From Simmondsia chinensis (Eukaryota; Streptophyta; Magnoliopsida; Caryophyllales; Simmondsiaceae): 64,000 bases of DNA. Positions 22,958 through 33,283 of the stretch are shown here, piece by piece. The position numbers and the translations under genes are program-made. Under the pieces are notes generated by a model. That model made no database searches and was not told the origin of the DNA. It saw only the letters and a list, made by a program, of their open reading frames with translations. The DNA lies in NCBI GenBank assembly GCA_018398585.1, contig JAGTTD010000001.1:9798501-9862500 (forward strand). Reading direction: 5' to 3'. Position 1 is the stretch's first letter. Each line of letters opens with the position of its first letter.

Positions 22958-23723
22958 CGGTGGATTAATTTGAAAAAGATGCAAAGGGATTAAAGCAGGT
23001 TGAATCTAGAATCGAAGATTCAGGAGCAATGGAGAGCAAGTGTTTTAAAGAGCGTTTGATTACAGTGAGGAGCGAGAGCACAGAGCATAAAAGTGAAGAT
23101 TTCAAGCCCTAACTATTGTATACTTATAGACACGCGGGAAGGAAGAGTAAATGATAAAATAGTGGTCTCTCGAGCTCCCTATAGCAATTGAGGGTCAAAT
23201 CAGGATTCTTTTCCCGTTGTAAATTGGAATTCGCCAGCCGCTAAAAGTGGGGCATTTGTTTAAGTCCTAAATTCGGAGAGGCTGGGACGACGCCATTTTA
23301 AGCAAAGTGCCACGTGCTTAACATGTTAGGCCTTCCTTGAGGAGACTTAAGCCTTTGGGTTCTGAGGTAACTGTGTCTCGAGTCCAATATCGTGAGAAGA
23401 TCGTTACCCTAGCCAGCATGTCAACAACTCGACACTCGAGATGGTTGACGGGTGAAGGGAGCTGAAGGGCTGCCAAGAAGGCTGCAAGATAGGTGGCAAC
23501 CAAGCTCAAGATAGTTACTTGGATCACAATTTCAGATACTTGGGCGGTACGCTTAATCTGGGAGAATGTAGGTTTTATTGAGGGAACTTAAGCTAGAAAT
23601 TTTGGTGTGGGCTTCATGCAATTTCCTCCAATGAATCATGTACACATTCATTGATCCTTAACGCGTAAGAAGAAGCATGGTGGCCTGACGTGGGGAGAAA
23701 ATGCGGCAAAATTTGGGGGCGAA
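22958..23723 (+). other. Untranslated region between antisense ORF and gypsy 3' LTR
   Basis: No sense coding seen. The stretch ends in a purine-rich tract (aaatttgggggcgaa, 23709-23723) directly before the LTR TG, as expected for a gypsy PPT. On the minus strand it would be the promoter and 5' UTR of the antisense ORF; a candidate TATA is not clear. Confidence 0.55.
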
Positions 23724-24603
23724 TGTTATTTAGTTTATCTAAAAATAAAGGACATTATTGTAGTCCAACACACACAGAGGCAATACAAAATTTCTTCAAG
23801 TTTTTTTTAGAAGACACTTTTAATTTTTTATAGGAGTAGCATAACTTCGCATAGCACAACTTAGCGTAGATCAACTTGCTGTACTTGCTTGTTCAGTAAT
23901 ACAGTCTTTTGGGTTTCAAGTATGAACTTTCTATTTTAACTTGTTCCCAAACTTCGACGAGTTGAGAATGGAAGCTTTATATTAAGGCTTTAACGGCTAT
24001 GGCTTAACCTTGATTGCGCTGGTCTTAACACTACTGTCATTGTTTCATAAGTCATGTGAACTTAGGTTCGTGCTATAGATTAGGGCTTTGACGACCAAGG
24101 CTTGATCTTGATGGCATTGGTCCTAGTCCAGTGAGCTGAATACGGTTTGCTCCACCTTAATCTTACTAGACCTAAACTCATTCGAGTTATTATAAGTCAA
24201 GTTTTCCAAAGTTGAAAACCTTACTAGCTGGGGCTTATAAGTGGACTACTAAGCTTTGGGATTTGTCTCCACTCCAGTTTGTGACTTTTACGTTTACCAG
24301 AAAAGGTGTTCGTGGGTCCTGCTCATCACCGTACCTGCCGCTTAAGTTAGGTTTATATCCTTTAATTTTTAGCCAACATATATATTAAAAATCCATAAAA
24401 CCATTACTCAAGTCTTCTTAATTGAAGCATAAGCAGAATTCACAGCATAACCGAAGTCAGCTACACCAAAATATCACAACCTTCTCTTTGAAAACGGTGA
24501 ATGGTTGACGTCAAAGCGGTAGGTTCTAATTTAGGCTCACTCCCTGGTCGCGATGAGTCCCTTTTTGCACGTTGTTTTGTTAATTATTTTACAACGACCA
24601 CAT
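23724..24603 (+). repeat. 3' LTR of Tat-like gypsy element
   Basis: It starts TGTTATTTAG after the PPT. It aligns with the reversed LTR at 45643-46566: shared blocks are gttatttag at the start, aaggcttgatcttgatggcattggtc versus the corresponding block near 46160-46190, ataagtggactactaag, and ggctcactccc. The right edge is blurred by the abutting copia LTR fragment, so 24603 is approximate (+/-40 bp). No 5' LTR or gag-pol of this element is present in the window. Confidence 0.75.
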
Positions 24604-25601
24604 CACTCCTAATCACAAACAAAATAAAACAAATAGGCTTACAAAGGGACCTCATAAACGACTTAATTCTAGCTCCAAATAGGTCAAATCTAATTATAAG
24701 TACCTGATAACATTGATTACCATTTAGTAATTTCTAATTCTACTAAATAAATATTACTGAACTTTAGAATTAACTATATTTATTCAATAATTCCCAAATA
24801 TTTTTTTATTGTGACAATCAACCCCTACATTAGATATCTATAACGAAAAATAGCTTTAATTACTATCTCTAATTTTCTCACATCTTTCACCGTAGTTCGC
24901 GACTCTCCCTTTTTGAATGATTCAATAATATAGAAAACCATTTATGTACTACTTTCAAATGTCGAACATATGGAATACTTTGGCTAAAGATTCTAGAATC
25001 TGTATATTTGCGAATCAACTATGGGGACATCATTATCTCGTAAGAGACAATAGATTCCACGTAAAATACCTATTCCCACTACTCATGATGCAGTTACCCA
25101 ACGCACGTGAGATTTAAGTTAATGCACTGCGACTAATCCTTTTAGCGCATCAAAACAACAAACAATCTATGTACGAGTTTAGACTCTTTCCTTGATTTAG
25201 AGTTATTGTCTTACAGAATTATATATTTCTGATAGCGGTTAAGAAACAAGTAATTCAGGTGGTCCAGCTCAACGTTCCAATCTTATTAAGAACACCAAAA
25301 TAATACTCTTGGATCCTTTTCTACATGACCAAGATAAATCATAAAAAAGATCATATTTTAGTCTTATCAAACAAATGTTCCAAACTCATCATCGACTACG
25401 AACATACTTTGAGTACATATCATTAGTTTGATCTAAGTTTATCTGTGTTTTAATCTTATCGACTACTTAAACTAAACCTGAAATGTCATTTTAAATTTAC
25501 ATCCATGTCATCGTTAACTATAAAACAAAAAATAAAACAATTAAATTTAATAAATATTTAAAAACTAACTAATTGAATTTTACAAGACAATAATTCCAAC
25601 A
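24604..25601 (-). repeat. Reversed copia LTR fragment, diverged relative of family A
   Basis: On the minus strand it starts TGTTGGAATTATTGTC and follows family A block by block: taataaat near the start, agccaaagtattccatatg with a following gacattt, ggtaatcaat, and catttggagct with ggtccct. It is truncated at the gypsy LTR after about 1 kb of an expected 2 kb. Divergence from the three family-A LTRs suggests a separate subfamily. Confidence 0.7.
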
Positions 25602-26294
25602 ATGTATACATCTCTTCTTTTGACGAAAAGCCACTGGCAAATTTTTATTTTTTTTAAAAGCTGAATTTTAATTTTACTTTTTATTTTATTTTATTATTAT
25701 TTTTTGTCTTTGAACACTAGCCGGATTTTAATTTGAGCTACCTGATGACGAGGGGAAAATATTAAAAAGAAAACCATGTCAACCTTGATTATATAAATTG
25801 CCAAATTAAAGTCCAAAGATAACTAGGAAACAAAAGTCAACATACAGAGAACTGGATGATAAAGCCAAGGGTTCAATTTTGAACAATAATGAAAATAATT
25901 GGTCATTCATGTTCTATAGGGTCACAACTTAATTTGGACGTAAATGCATGCAAAATTTGGAATTTTGGGGTTATTTAGATTTTAGCATTTTGGATAATTT
26001 TGTAAACAATAAAAATGATATTTACCTTTTTGAATCTATAAAAAGGATACTAATTTTTTTATTGTATTAGGCCCTCTATGATGTGAAGACATCATTTCTC
26101 GTTGAGAAAGTGGACACAGCAACTGTAATTATATCAATATTATAGTAAAATGATAAAAATTTACATACTTTGGACGTTCTAAGGGTTAAAGCAAGGACGG
26201 GTTGAGGAAAGCAGCAACAGGTAGCTCCCAAACAAGCCATGCGGGCCCTAATGGGGACATAAATTAGAGATCAATTATAGGATTTCTCTATTAC
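25602..26294. other. AT-rich stretch without recognisable genes
   Basis: T-rich runs and short frames only. It lies between the reversed LTR fragment and the minus-strand copia, whose target-site copy ATTAC is at 26290-26294. I see nothing assignable. Confidence 0.6.
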
Positions 26295-26644
26295 TGTAAA
26301 ATTAAATAGATGAATAAGTAAGAACAATAAGAACACTTTGGAATGTTGAAATTTTGGATAATGCATTAACCAAAACACCTAAGCTATTTATAATACACAA
26401 AGAAAGAAGAAAACGGCAAAACTTAAATGCATACAACCAATTACATTGAAGAGAGGAGAGGGATGATTGGGAGATGGAAATGAGAGGCACGGTTGACAAA
26501 AGGAAGAGGAAGAATCATCAAAACACCTATTTACTCTAGTGTAACCACTCCTAAGAAAAAAAATATAAGAAATTAAATGCAAGAAATAACACTAGCTAAT
26601 TTACAATGCAAGAATCAAAAAAGAAAAGAACTTCAATTTTAACA
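26295..26644 (-). repeat. 3' LTR of RE1-like copia
   Basis: On the minus strand TGTTAAAATTGAAG...TTAATTTTACA, 350 bp, preceded by the PPT. A TATA-like tataaatagc (minus strand) lies near 26385-26394. Confidence 0.93.
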
Positions 26645-26657
26645 CTCCCCCTCAAGT
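26645..26657 (-). other. Polypurine tract of RE1-like copia
   Basis: On the minus strand acttgagggggag directly precedes the 3' LTR. Confidence 0.85.
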
Positions 26658-27518
26658 TGAAGCATGTAAATTAACAATGCCCAACTTGGGAAGGAATGTA
26701 AACAATGACGGTGAACCGAGAGCCTTGGTGAATTGGTCCACTACTTTCCCAGACGAACGAACAAAAGAAGTAGCAATTTCTTTAGACATTAATTTTTCTC
26801 TAATAAAATGACAATCAACCTCGATGTGTTTTGTTCTTTCATGAATAACCGGTTTGGAGGCAATGTGAAGAGCGGTTTGATTATCACAAAATAACAAGGC
26901 CGGTTGCTCAACATCCACACGGAGGTCACTCAATAGACGACATAACCATACTAACTCACTAGTTACAGTCGCCATAGCACCATACTCTGCTTCAGCGGAA
27001 GAACGGGAAACAACCGTTTGTTTCTTAGAATGCCACGAAATCGGTGCATCACCTAGAAATACCACAAACCCAGTGGTCGACCTCCTACTTGTAGGAAAAC
27101 CTGCCCAGTCAGTATCACAATAGGCATGGAGATTAAGATTAGAAATATGCGGAAAGAAAATACCCTGACCCGGTGTCCATTTTATACAATGAAGAACTCG
27201 ATATGCGGCTTCCAAATGCGGCACTCGTGGATCATGCATGAACTGGCTAAGAACTCTAAGCGCATATCAAATATCAGGACGCATTATAGTAAGATAAAGC
27301 AATCTTCCTATTAACCTTCGATACAAACTAGGATCGCCAACCTTGTCTCCTTCCCCCTCGGCCAAATGATGATTTTGGACGATAGGTGTAGAGGCCAGTT
27401 TGGCACCTAATAAACCCGTCTCGCTAAGAATATCAAGCGCATATTTACGTTGACTCAAAAACATGCCCTTCTTCGATTGAGCAAACTCTATCACGAGAAA
27501 AAATTTAATGGGTCCCAA
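26652..27518 (-). pseudogene. C-terminal RT and RNase H of RE1-like copia
   Basis: Two frames cover this part. 27518-27267 gives F-F-L-V-I-E-F-A, L-S-Q-R-K-Y-A-L-D-I-L, and Y-R-R-L-I-G-R-L-L-Y-L. 27239-26652 gives RNase H with H-A-Y-C-D-T-D-W-A-G, S-R-R-S-T-T-G, S-S-A-E-A-E-Y, and F-C-D-N-Q-T-A. The RNase H acidic residues are intact and this 195-residue frame is the best-preserved coding part of the element. It ends 8 bases before the 3' LTR, overlapping the PPT. Confidence 0.9.
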
Positions 27519-28185
27519 ATTTTTGATGCCAAATTACTTATTCAATAATGACTTGACTTGTTCTATATGTTTTGCATCATTTCCCATTATTTAGATTGTG
27601 TGAATCCGACACCAACTAAAATGACACAAATTTCTGATTCCAACTTCGAGAAGCTTGTTTTAGACCGTAAAGGGATTTTCGTAATCGACAAACTTTACCC
27701 TCATTTCTTTTCTCAAATCCTTGAGGCAACTTCATTTATACCTCTTCATCAAGGTCCCCATGCAGAAAAGCATTGTTTACATCCAACTGATGTACAATCC
27801 AATTCTTAGAAGCTGCAACTGCAAGTACACAATGAACAGTAACAAGTTTTTCCACTGAAGCAAAGGTATTATGATAATCTATACCTTCAATTTGCATATA
27901 ACCTTTGGAAACCAAACGTGCCTTGTAGCGTTCTATGGACCCATCAGACTTATACTTAATCTTGTAGACCTACTTAGAATAAATGGCTCTTTTTCCTGCC
28001 GACAACACCTCTAACATCCATGTTTTATTTTTTTCATGTGCTTGAATTTCCTTTTCCATAGCTTCCCTCCAATGTTGAAGCTGAACGGCCTGAGAGAAAT
28101 GTCTAGGCTCATCACCGGAAGTGATGACGTTAAGCACAATTGAGTGAGAGTTAGTAAAACGTGCGTTAGAAAAAAAATTTGACAA
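27519..28185 (-). pseudogene. Reverse transcriptase of RE1-like copia, catalytic core deleted
   Basis: It reads W-R-E-A-M-E-K-E-I-Q-A-H-E-K-N, then [24 protein letters not shown] and [10 protein letters not shown]. The first catalytic Asp (Q-L-D-V-N) is present. After L-K-Q-A-S-R the frame passes to K-H-I-E-Q-V-K-S-L-L without the segment that should hold the Y-V-D-D box, a loss of a few tens of codons near 27600. Stops occur as well. Confidence 0.85.
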
Positions 28186-28235
28186 AGGCTAAACCGTACC
28201 TGAATCAGCAGAAGAAGTAGTAGTATGAGGATGGG

Positions 28236-29421
28236 CTATGGAGCTTCAAACATCAACAATGGAGTCTTGATATTTAGCGGGCAAGGAGCGCGTATGACCC
28301 GGTCTGTTTGAGACCAAATTATCCTGTGTTCGGGACTGCCCTGTCCTGGAATAGATGCTGCAGCATCATCAGCTGGTGCTGCAGCCATCTGATCGGGTGT
28401 TACAGCCACCTGATCAGGTGCTGCCGCACCAGTATCAGCTGCTCCCGGTGGTGATGTCCTCACCACCGGTTCTTCTTGCAACGAAGCTTGGTTTCCAACC
28501 CCATCATCCACAAAACGGATCAAGTCAATATCACAATCATATGAATTTGCATGAACTTGTTCTTCAAGAAAGGGAAATTTATTTTCATAGAAAACAACAT
28601 CACGAGAGATAATTATCCTTCTATTATCAAGATCAAAAACTTTGTACACCTTTTTCCCATGAAGAAACCCAATGAAAACACATCTATTTGCCCGAGTTCC
28701 AAACTTATCCTTGCTACAATCTTTGTAACGAACATAACATAAGGAACCAAAAACTCTTAAATGATTAAATGAAGGAATTTTACCAAACACAATTTCGTAA
28801 GGACTACGGTTTCCTAAGCGAGGAGTGGGCATAAGATTGATGAGGTAGGCTACCGTGAGAATGCATTCTCCCCAACATTTAATGGGAACACCCGCCTCAA
28901 ACCTAAGCGCTCAAGCCACTTCCAAAAAATGTCTGTGTTTCTTTTCCACAACGCCATTTTGTTGGGGCGTATCATTGCACGAATTTTGCACCAATATCCC
29001 ATTTTCTACATAAAAGGCAAGTAGATGATCAAACAAAAATTCTGCACCATTGCCACTTCTGACTTGTTTAACACACAAATTGTACTGAGTTTGTACAACT
29101 TGACAAAAATCCATTAAAATCTTGTGAGACTAAGACTTGTCTCGCATCATATAAACCCAAGTACATCTACTATAATCATCCACAATAGTAAGAAAAAAAA
29201 CGAGCACCAGTCATAGACAAAGTCCGATATGGTCCCCAAATGTCACAATAAATCAACTCAAAACAAGCACCAGTTTTACTAACAGAAATGGGGAATGGTA
29301 AATGAGTTTGTTTTGGACGATGGCACAAATCACAAACACAATCAAAAGACTTCTCAAAATCCAAACTTGTAAAACCTAACAACTTATTATACGGGACATG
29401 CCCCGATCTTCTATGCCACAA
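28236..29421 (-). pseudogene. Integrase of RE1-like copia, with one catalytic Asp lost
   Basis: Zinc-binding part: H-R-R-S-G-H and C-V-C-D-L-C (29421-29310). Core: Y-C-D-I-W-G-P-Y holds the first Asp; V-R-S-G-N-G-A-E-F (near 29050) has Gly where V-R-S-D-N-G is expected; Q-Q-N-G-V-V-E-K-K holds the Glu. The C-terminal part (28832-28236) is open for 198 codons: G-N-R-S-P-Y-E-I-V-F, F-G-S-L-C-Y-V, R-C-V-F-I-G-F. An Ala/Pro/Gln-rich linker then leads to the RT. A T-run shifts the frame near 29195-29205. Confidence 0.9.
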
Positions 29422-29830
29422 AACTGCTTCCTCAGTTGCATCCTAGACTATAGCTGCCTTTGGAATGACCAGACGGTCAAGGAAATATAGCCCATCTCGT
29501 AGCTTATCCACTCCAATTGGCCTCTTCGATGGTAGGTCCTATATGATGCAAAAATGGGAAAAAAAGATTAACGCACAATTACTATATCTAGTCAATTTGC
29601 TAACTGAAAGAAGGTTAAAATGAAATCCTGGAATGCATAAAACATTCTTAAGTACAAGATCACATGACACAGTGGCTTGTCCAATATTAGAGACAGGCAA
29701 AGAGGACCCATTTGGAAGTTTAACTGGTTTAACTCAAGTATTAACCAAAACATCTTCCAAAACAAAATCTGACAAAACCATATGATCTGATGCCCCAGTA
29801 TCAATAATCCATACATTATTAAAAAATGCC
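29422..29830 (-). pseudogene. Protease of RE1-like copia
   Basis: The active-site motif W-I-I-D-T-G-A-S-D-H-M lies at about 29775-29812 on the minus strand, with the catalytic Asp intact. It continues L-P-N-G-S-S-L-P-V, L-C-I-P-G-F-H-F-N-L-L-S-V-S-K-L. Stops occur in the segment after 29750. Confidence 0.88.
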
Positions 29831-30030
29831 TGACCTGTCAGATAAATAATCAGAGAATTATTCTCTGGACTGAGTAGGGACATAAGTTGTTGATATTGCT
29901 AAGCCGACAACCCCGTGATGGGGCTGTTTGAATTTTTCCCATGTGGGCTTGGGGGTGCCGGCACCACCGCCACCCAACCTCCTCCGTTAGGGTTCTGTCC
30001 TTTCCATCCTACCAGATACCCAATCAACTC

Positions 30031-30085
30031 GAAACACCGATCCCTGCTATGTCCCTATTTCTTACAATGCGAACAAGTAACATGA
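30031..30085 (-). pseudogene. Gag zinc knuckle of RE1-like copia
   Basis: C-S-H-C-K-K-(stop)-G-H-S-R-D-R-C fits CX2CX4HX4C with all four metal ligands kept and one stop inside. It is followed by F-E-L-I-G-Y-L-V-G-W, typical of RE1-like gag ends. Confidence 0.88.
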
Positions 30086-30093
30086 TTATTATG

Positions 30094-30942
30094 CTAAAGA
30101 GATTGTCCATTAGAACTGGAACCATTTCCAACCATATTTTTTTTAGCCACAGGAGCCGTGGCCTTATGAATCACAACACCACCAGAAGCTACATTTTGTT
30201 GTTTTTCCTCTTGACAAAGTGTAGCATAAGCGCTAGAAACATTGGGACGAGGCTTTGTGTTCATAAGTTGGGATCTCACCGAGGCAAAAGACGGATCCAA
30301 TCTCATGAGTAAGTCGAGCAAACTCTCCATGTCCCTTATGGCCGCAAAGGCTTGACCGGAACCACAAGTACATGGAGGGATTGCCACTAGCGTATAGAGT
30401 TCATTCCAAAAAGACCTCAATTTTGTAAAATACTCAAACACTGACATGTTGTCTTGTTTTAAGTGCGAGATTTCACCCTTGATTTAATAGACTCGAGGGA
30501 CATTCCCTTGAGAAAATCTTTCATTCAAATCTACCCACACATCACGTGTGGTCTCAAAATACGCAATGCTTGCGTTAATTTCTTTTGAAACATAATTGGA
30601 GAGCCACGAAGAGACCATCGAATCACAGGCACTCCAATTTTCAAAATCCGGAGAATCTTTCTCCGGTTTTTGGATACCACCATCAAGGAAACCAATTTTT
30701 CGTTTTGCCTTGAAAACATTAAGAATTGAGCGCCTCCAAGACAGAAAATTAGGACCTGTTAAAACGTCTTCAATGAAAACATGCCCTGGATGATCCGAGG
30801 GATGAAGGTAAAAAGGAGAGTTCATATCAGGAACTTCCCTTGAAACTTGAACCAGTACTGCAGTTTGGTCAAAACTTTCATTTGAAACAATGTTTGCCAT
30901 TGTAAAATTGCGTAAAATCAGCACAACAAAAGCAAGGAACAC
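30094..30942 (-). pseudogene. Gag of RE1-like copia
   Basis: The start Met at 30900 opens M-A-N-I-V-S-N-E-S. The copia N-terminal gag domain follows: P-F-Y-L-H-P-S-D-H-P-G-H, then L-T-G-P-N-F-L-S-W-R-R-S-I. The W-V-D-L-N-E-R-F-S-Q-G-N segment leads into R-V-Y-(stop), and the same polyprotein goes on from 30447 with Y-F-T-K-L-R-S-F-W-N-E-L and C-T-C-G-S-G. Apart from a stop and small lesions near 30480 it is well kept. Confidence 0.92.
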
Positions 30943-31005
30943 AAAAATGAAGACTTACAATGGGGCGCCCCTAAGCTAAAAAAAAAATAAACAGGTTTTA
31001 AACCT

Positions 31006-31017
31006 GCTCTGATATCA
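31006..31017 (-). other. Primer binding site of RE1-like copia
   Basis: On the minus strand TGATATCAGAGC, one base different from the tRNA-Met site, abuts the 5' LTR. Confidence 0.88.
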
Positions 31018-31377
31018 TATAAAATTAAATAGATGAATAACTAAGAACAACAAGAACACTTTGGAATGCTAAAATTTTGGATAATGCATTAACCAAAACA
31101 CCTAAGCTATTTATAATACACAAAGGAAGAAGAAAAAGGCAAAACTTCATTACATACAACCAATTACATTGAAGAGAGAAGAGGGATGGTTGGGAGATGG
31201 AGAGGAGAGGCACGGTTGAGAGAAGGAAGAGGAAGAAAAGTCTTCCTCATCAAAACACCTATTTACTCAAGTGTAACCACTCCTAAGAAAAAAAACACAA
31301 GAAATTAAATGCAAGAAATAACACTAGCTAATTTACAATACAAGAATCAAAAAAAGAAAAGAACTTCAATTTTAACA
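31018..31377 (-). repeat. 5' LTR of RE1-like copia
   Basis: On the minus strand TGTTAAAATTGAAG...TTAATTTTATA, 360 bp. The terminal CA has become TA. Followed outside by the target copy ATTAC (31378-31382). Confidence 0.93.
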
Positions 31378-31382
31378 ATTAC

Positions 31383-32639
31383 TATATCTAAGAATATTTA
31401 AATATATCAATATTATATGAATCTTTTTTTTTTTATTTTTAATTTCGAAACCTGAATCTTCTATCATTTTCATTTAGATCGTGAGTATTTCTTACTTCAT
31501 AGAAAATTTGCTCATTATGTATCATGGAGATTGAGCATTTATTAGTGATACACCTTAATATTTTAATGCACAAAAATTGATTGTTCGAATTTTGGGGGCT
31601 TTAACTTTATATAAACTCTCTTATTCCACATAGAAAATTTGCAAGTGGACAAGCTCCTTTTTATGCCCTCTTGTCGTTGGACATGGTAAACTTTTAAGTG
31701 CCTAAAGTGAGCCTTGAGGACAACATGCGCACATGGGCGCCCTGTCGAGATAACCTGCACATTGTGTTGTGGTGCATTTGGACTTTTTCTGATCCTTATG
31801 CTTATATTTACGGCTAGTTCTTTTATATTCGTTGAAGCTAAATAAGATATGTGGGGAAAACATTCTTGACCGTTTCTTGGATTTCAAGCTTGAGCCTACA
31901 TGCTCAAACTCGAGATGTTGAATTATGGCTGATTAACTGCTCACATATATGCATCTTTCATAACAAAGCAAGATTTCTCACTCTTCAATGTTTGCCCACG
32001 GTGTACTTTTTCAAGTTGGATTTTCGGCCACATTCTTTCAGTGATAGAATTTTTCCTATAAATAGAGCATATGGGTGGATTGACACACAAAATCACTAAG
32101 AAACTCTTTCCTTCTTCATCCTCACACTTTGTCTCTCCAGACCACCGTTCCTTCTCCATCACCGAGCTAGTCCAAGCGTGCTCCAATGCACCTTTGTAGA
32201 GCACAAAACAAAGGCAGGCGCCATGTAAAACTTGGGACTGAGAGTGCCTTTGATGCTGCTATACTATTGCGGGGGCATGCATGATTAGGACAATGGTAAA
32301 CTCTGAGGGCCAACAATTCTTTGGTTTGATCTCCCCTTTCTACTTTTAATCTCATCTCACTGATTAGCTACTCTGCACTGTTATATTCGAGGTCCTTCTT
32401 CCTAACTTTAAGATGAGCCAATTCGAGTGCAAGTTATTTCAGTTCAAGTATTTTATGATTAATGGCTATGAGTCAATCATTCTAATTTAGATATCCCATT
32501 CTGAAAGTTGTATTTTGTTGCCCATTTGCATTTTTTTTTAAACAATCTAAGTCAATGAGTAGTCAAAATATGGCTAGCATGGGTTTCACAATTCCTTATA
32601 TATATAGATATAGCCCTTGCATGGGAAGAACTATAAAAT
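31383..32639 (+). other. Upstream region and LTR remnant of the old Tork-like copia
   Basis: There is no convincing protein gene here. A TATA box (CTATAAATAGAGC, about 32057-32069) is followed by CT-rich transcript-leader-like sequence. At 32291-32303 caatggtaaactc, followed by tgagggcc, resembles an LTR end (CA) with a decayed tRNA-Met PBS. With the copia gag starting at about 32640 this fits a 5' LTR ending near 32292, start unresolved. Confidence 0.4.
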
Positions 32640-33283
32640 GTGGGCCCAACAGATGGAGATTGTTTAAGACAAATCAAGGTTCATTATACGCTTTCAAATT
32701 ACAAAGCACCAGTTTGGTCTCATAAGGATTTTGAGAAAGATAATTGAACTTGTAGGGGAATGCTCCCCAATCACAAGACAACGCCTGTATATTGAAACAA
32801 TAGTGATATGGGAACAAATAAGGAAATAAGGAAAGCATTGGAGAGTAAATATAAGTCGAATGATATTACTGCTAAGAAATATGTTTGCGGCAGATGGCTT
32901 ACATTTTCAATGACTAATGAAAAACTAATTTTTGATTTGGGACATGAGTATTAAATTCTGTGCACTGATATGCTTAACGAGGGAATAAAGATTTATGAAA
33001 TGTATCAAGTTAATTGTTTGATCTAGAAATCACCTAGCCCTTGGGATAATTATAAGGCACAACTAAAGCACATTAAAAAAAAAAAAAAAAAACCGTGACG
33101 CTGCATGAAGTGATCTCCCACATCAACTCAAACGACCAAAATCGAGAACAAGCAAGGGGAAAGTCCTCTAAGGATTCCTCCTTTGTTCCTAACCTTCTGT
33201 AGTCCAGAAATGAAGGGGAAAGGTACAGGTACAGGAAACCAGGAAACAATGCTAGATCTAATTGTCAAGTGGTAAACTCTAGC
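32640..33283 (+). pseudogene. Gag of old Tork-like copia, part 1
   Basis: Recognisable gag segments are A-K-K-Y-V-C-G-R-W-L-T-F-S-M-T, W-D-N-Y-K-A-Q-L-K-H-I and L-H-E-V-I-S-H-I. An 18-A run (33075-33092) has slipped inside the gene. The frame ends A-R-S-N-C-Q-V-V-N-S-S at the 11-kb copia insertion and resumes exactly at 44417. Confidence 0.78.

Larger units (their letters stand above)
26295..31377 (-). mobile_element. Complete RE1-like Ty1/copia retrotransposon, minus strand, 5.1 kb
   Basis: LTRs at 31018-31377 (5') and 26295-26644 (3') flank one gag-pol in the order gag, PR, INT, RT, RNase H. The target-site duplication ATTAC is present at 26290-26294 and 31378-31382. PBS and PPT are in place. 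By eye the LTRs differ at about 6 percent of positions plus a 9-bp indel. Gag-pol carries stops, a lost integrase aspartate and an RT deletion, so the copy is dead. Confidence 0.95.

Noticed and set aside
28355..28742. Plus-strand frames opposite the copia integrase
   Set aside because: Shadows of the well-supported minus-strand integrase frame at 28236-28832.
31851..32355. Possible host gene downstream of a TATA box
   Set aside because: Frames on both strands are short and unrecognised; position before a copia gag makes an LTR promoter the simpler reading.
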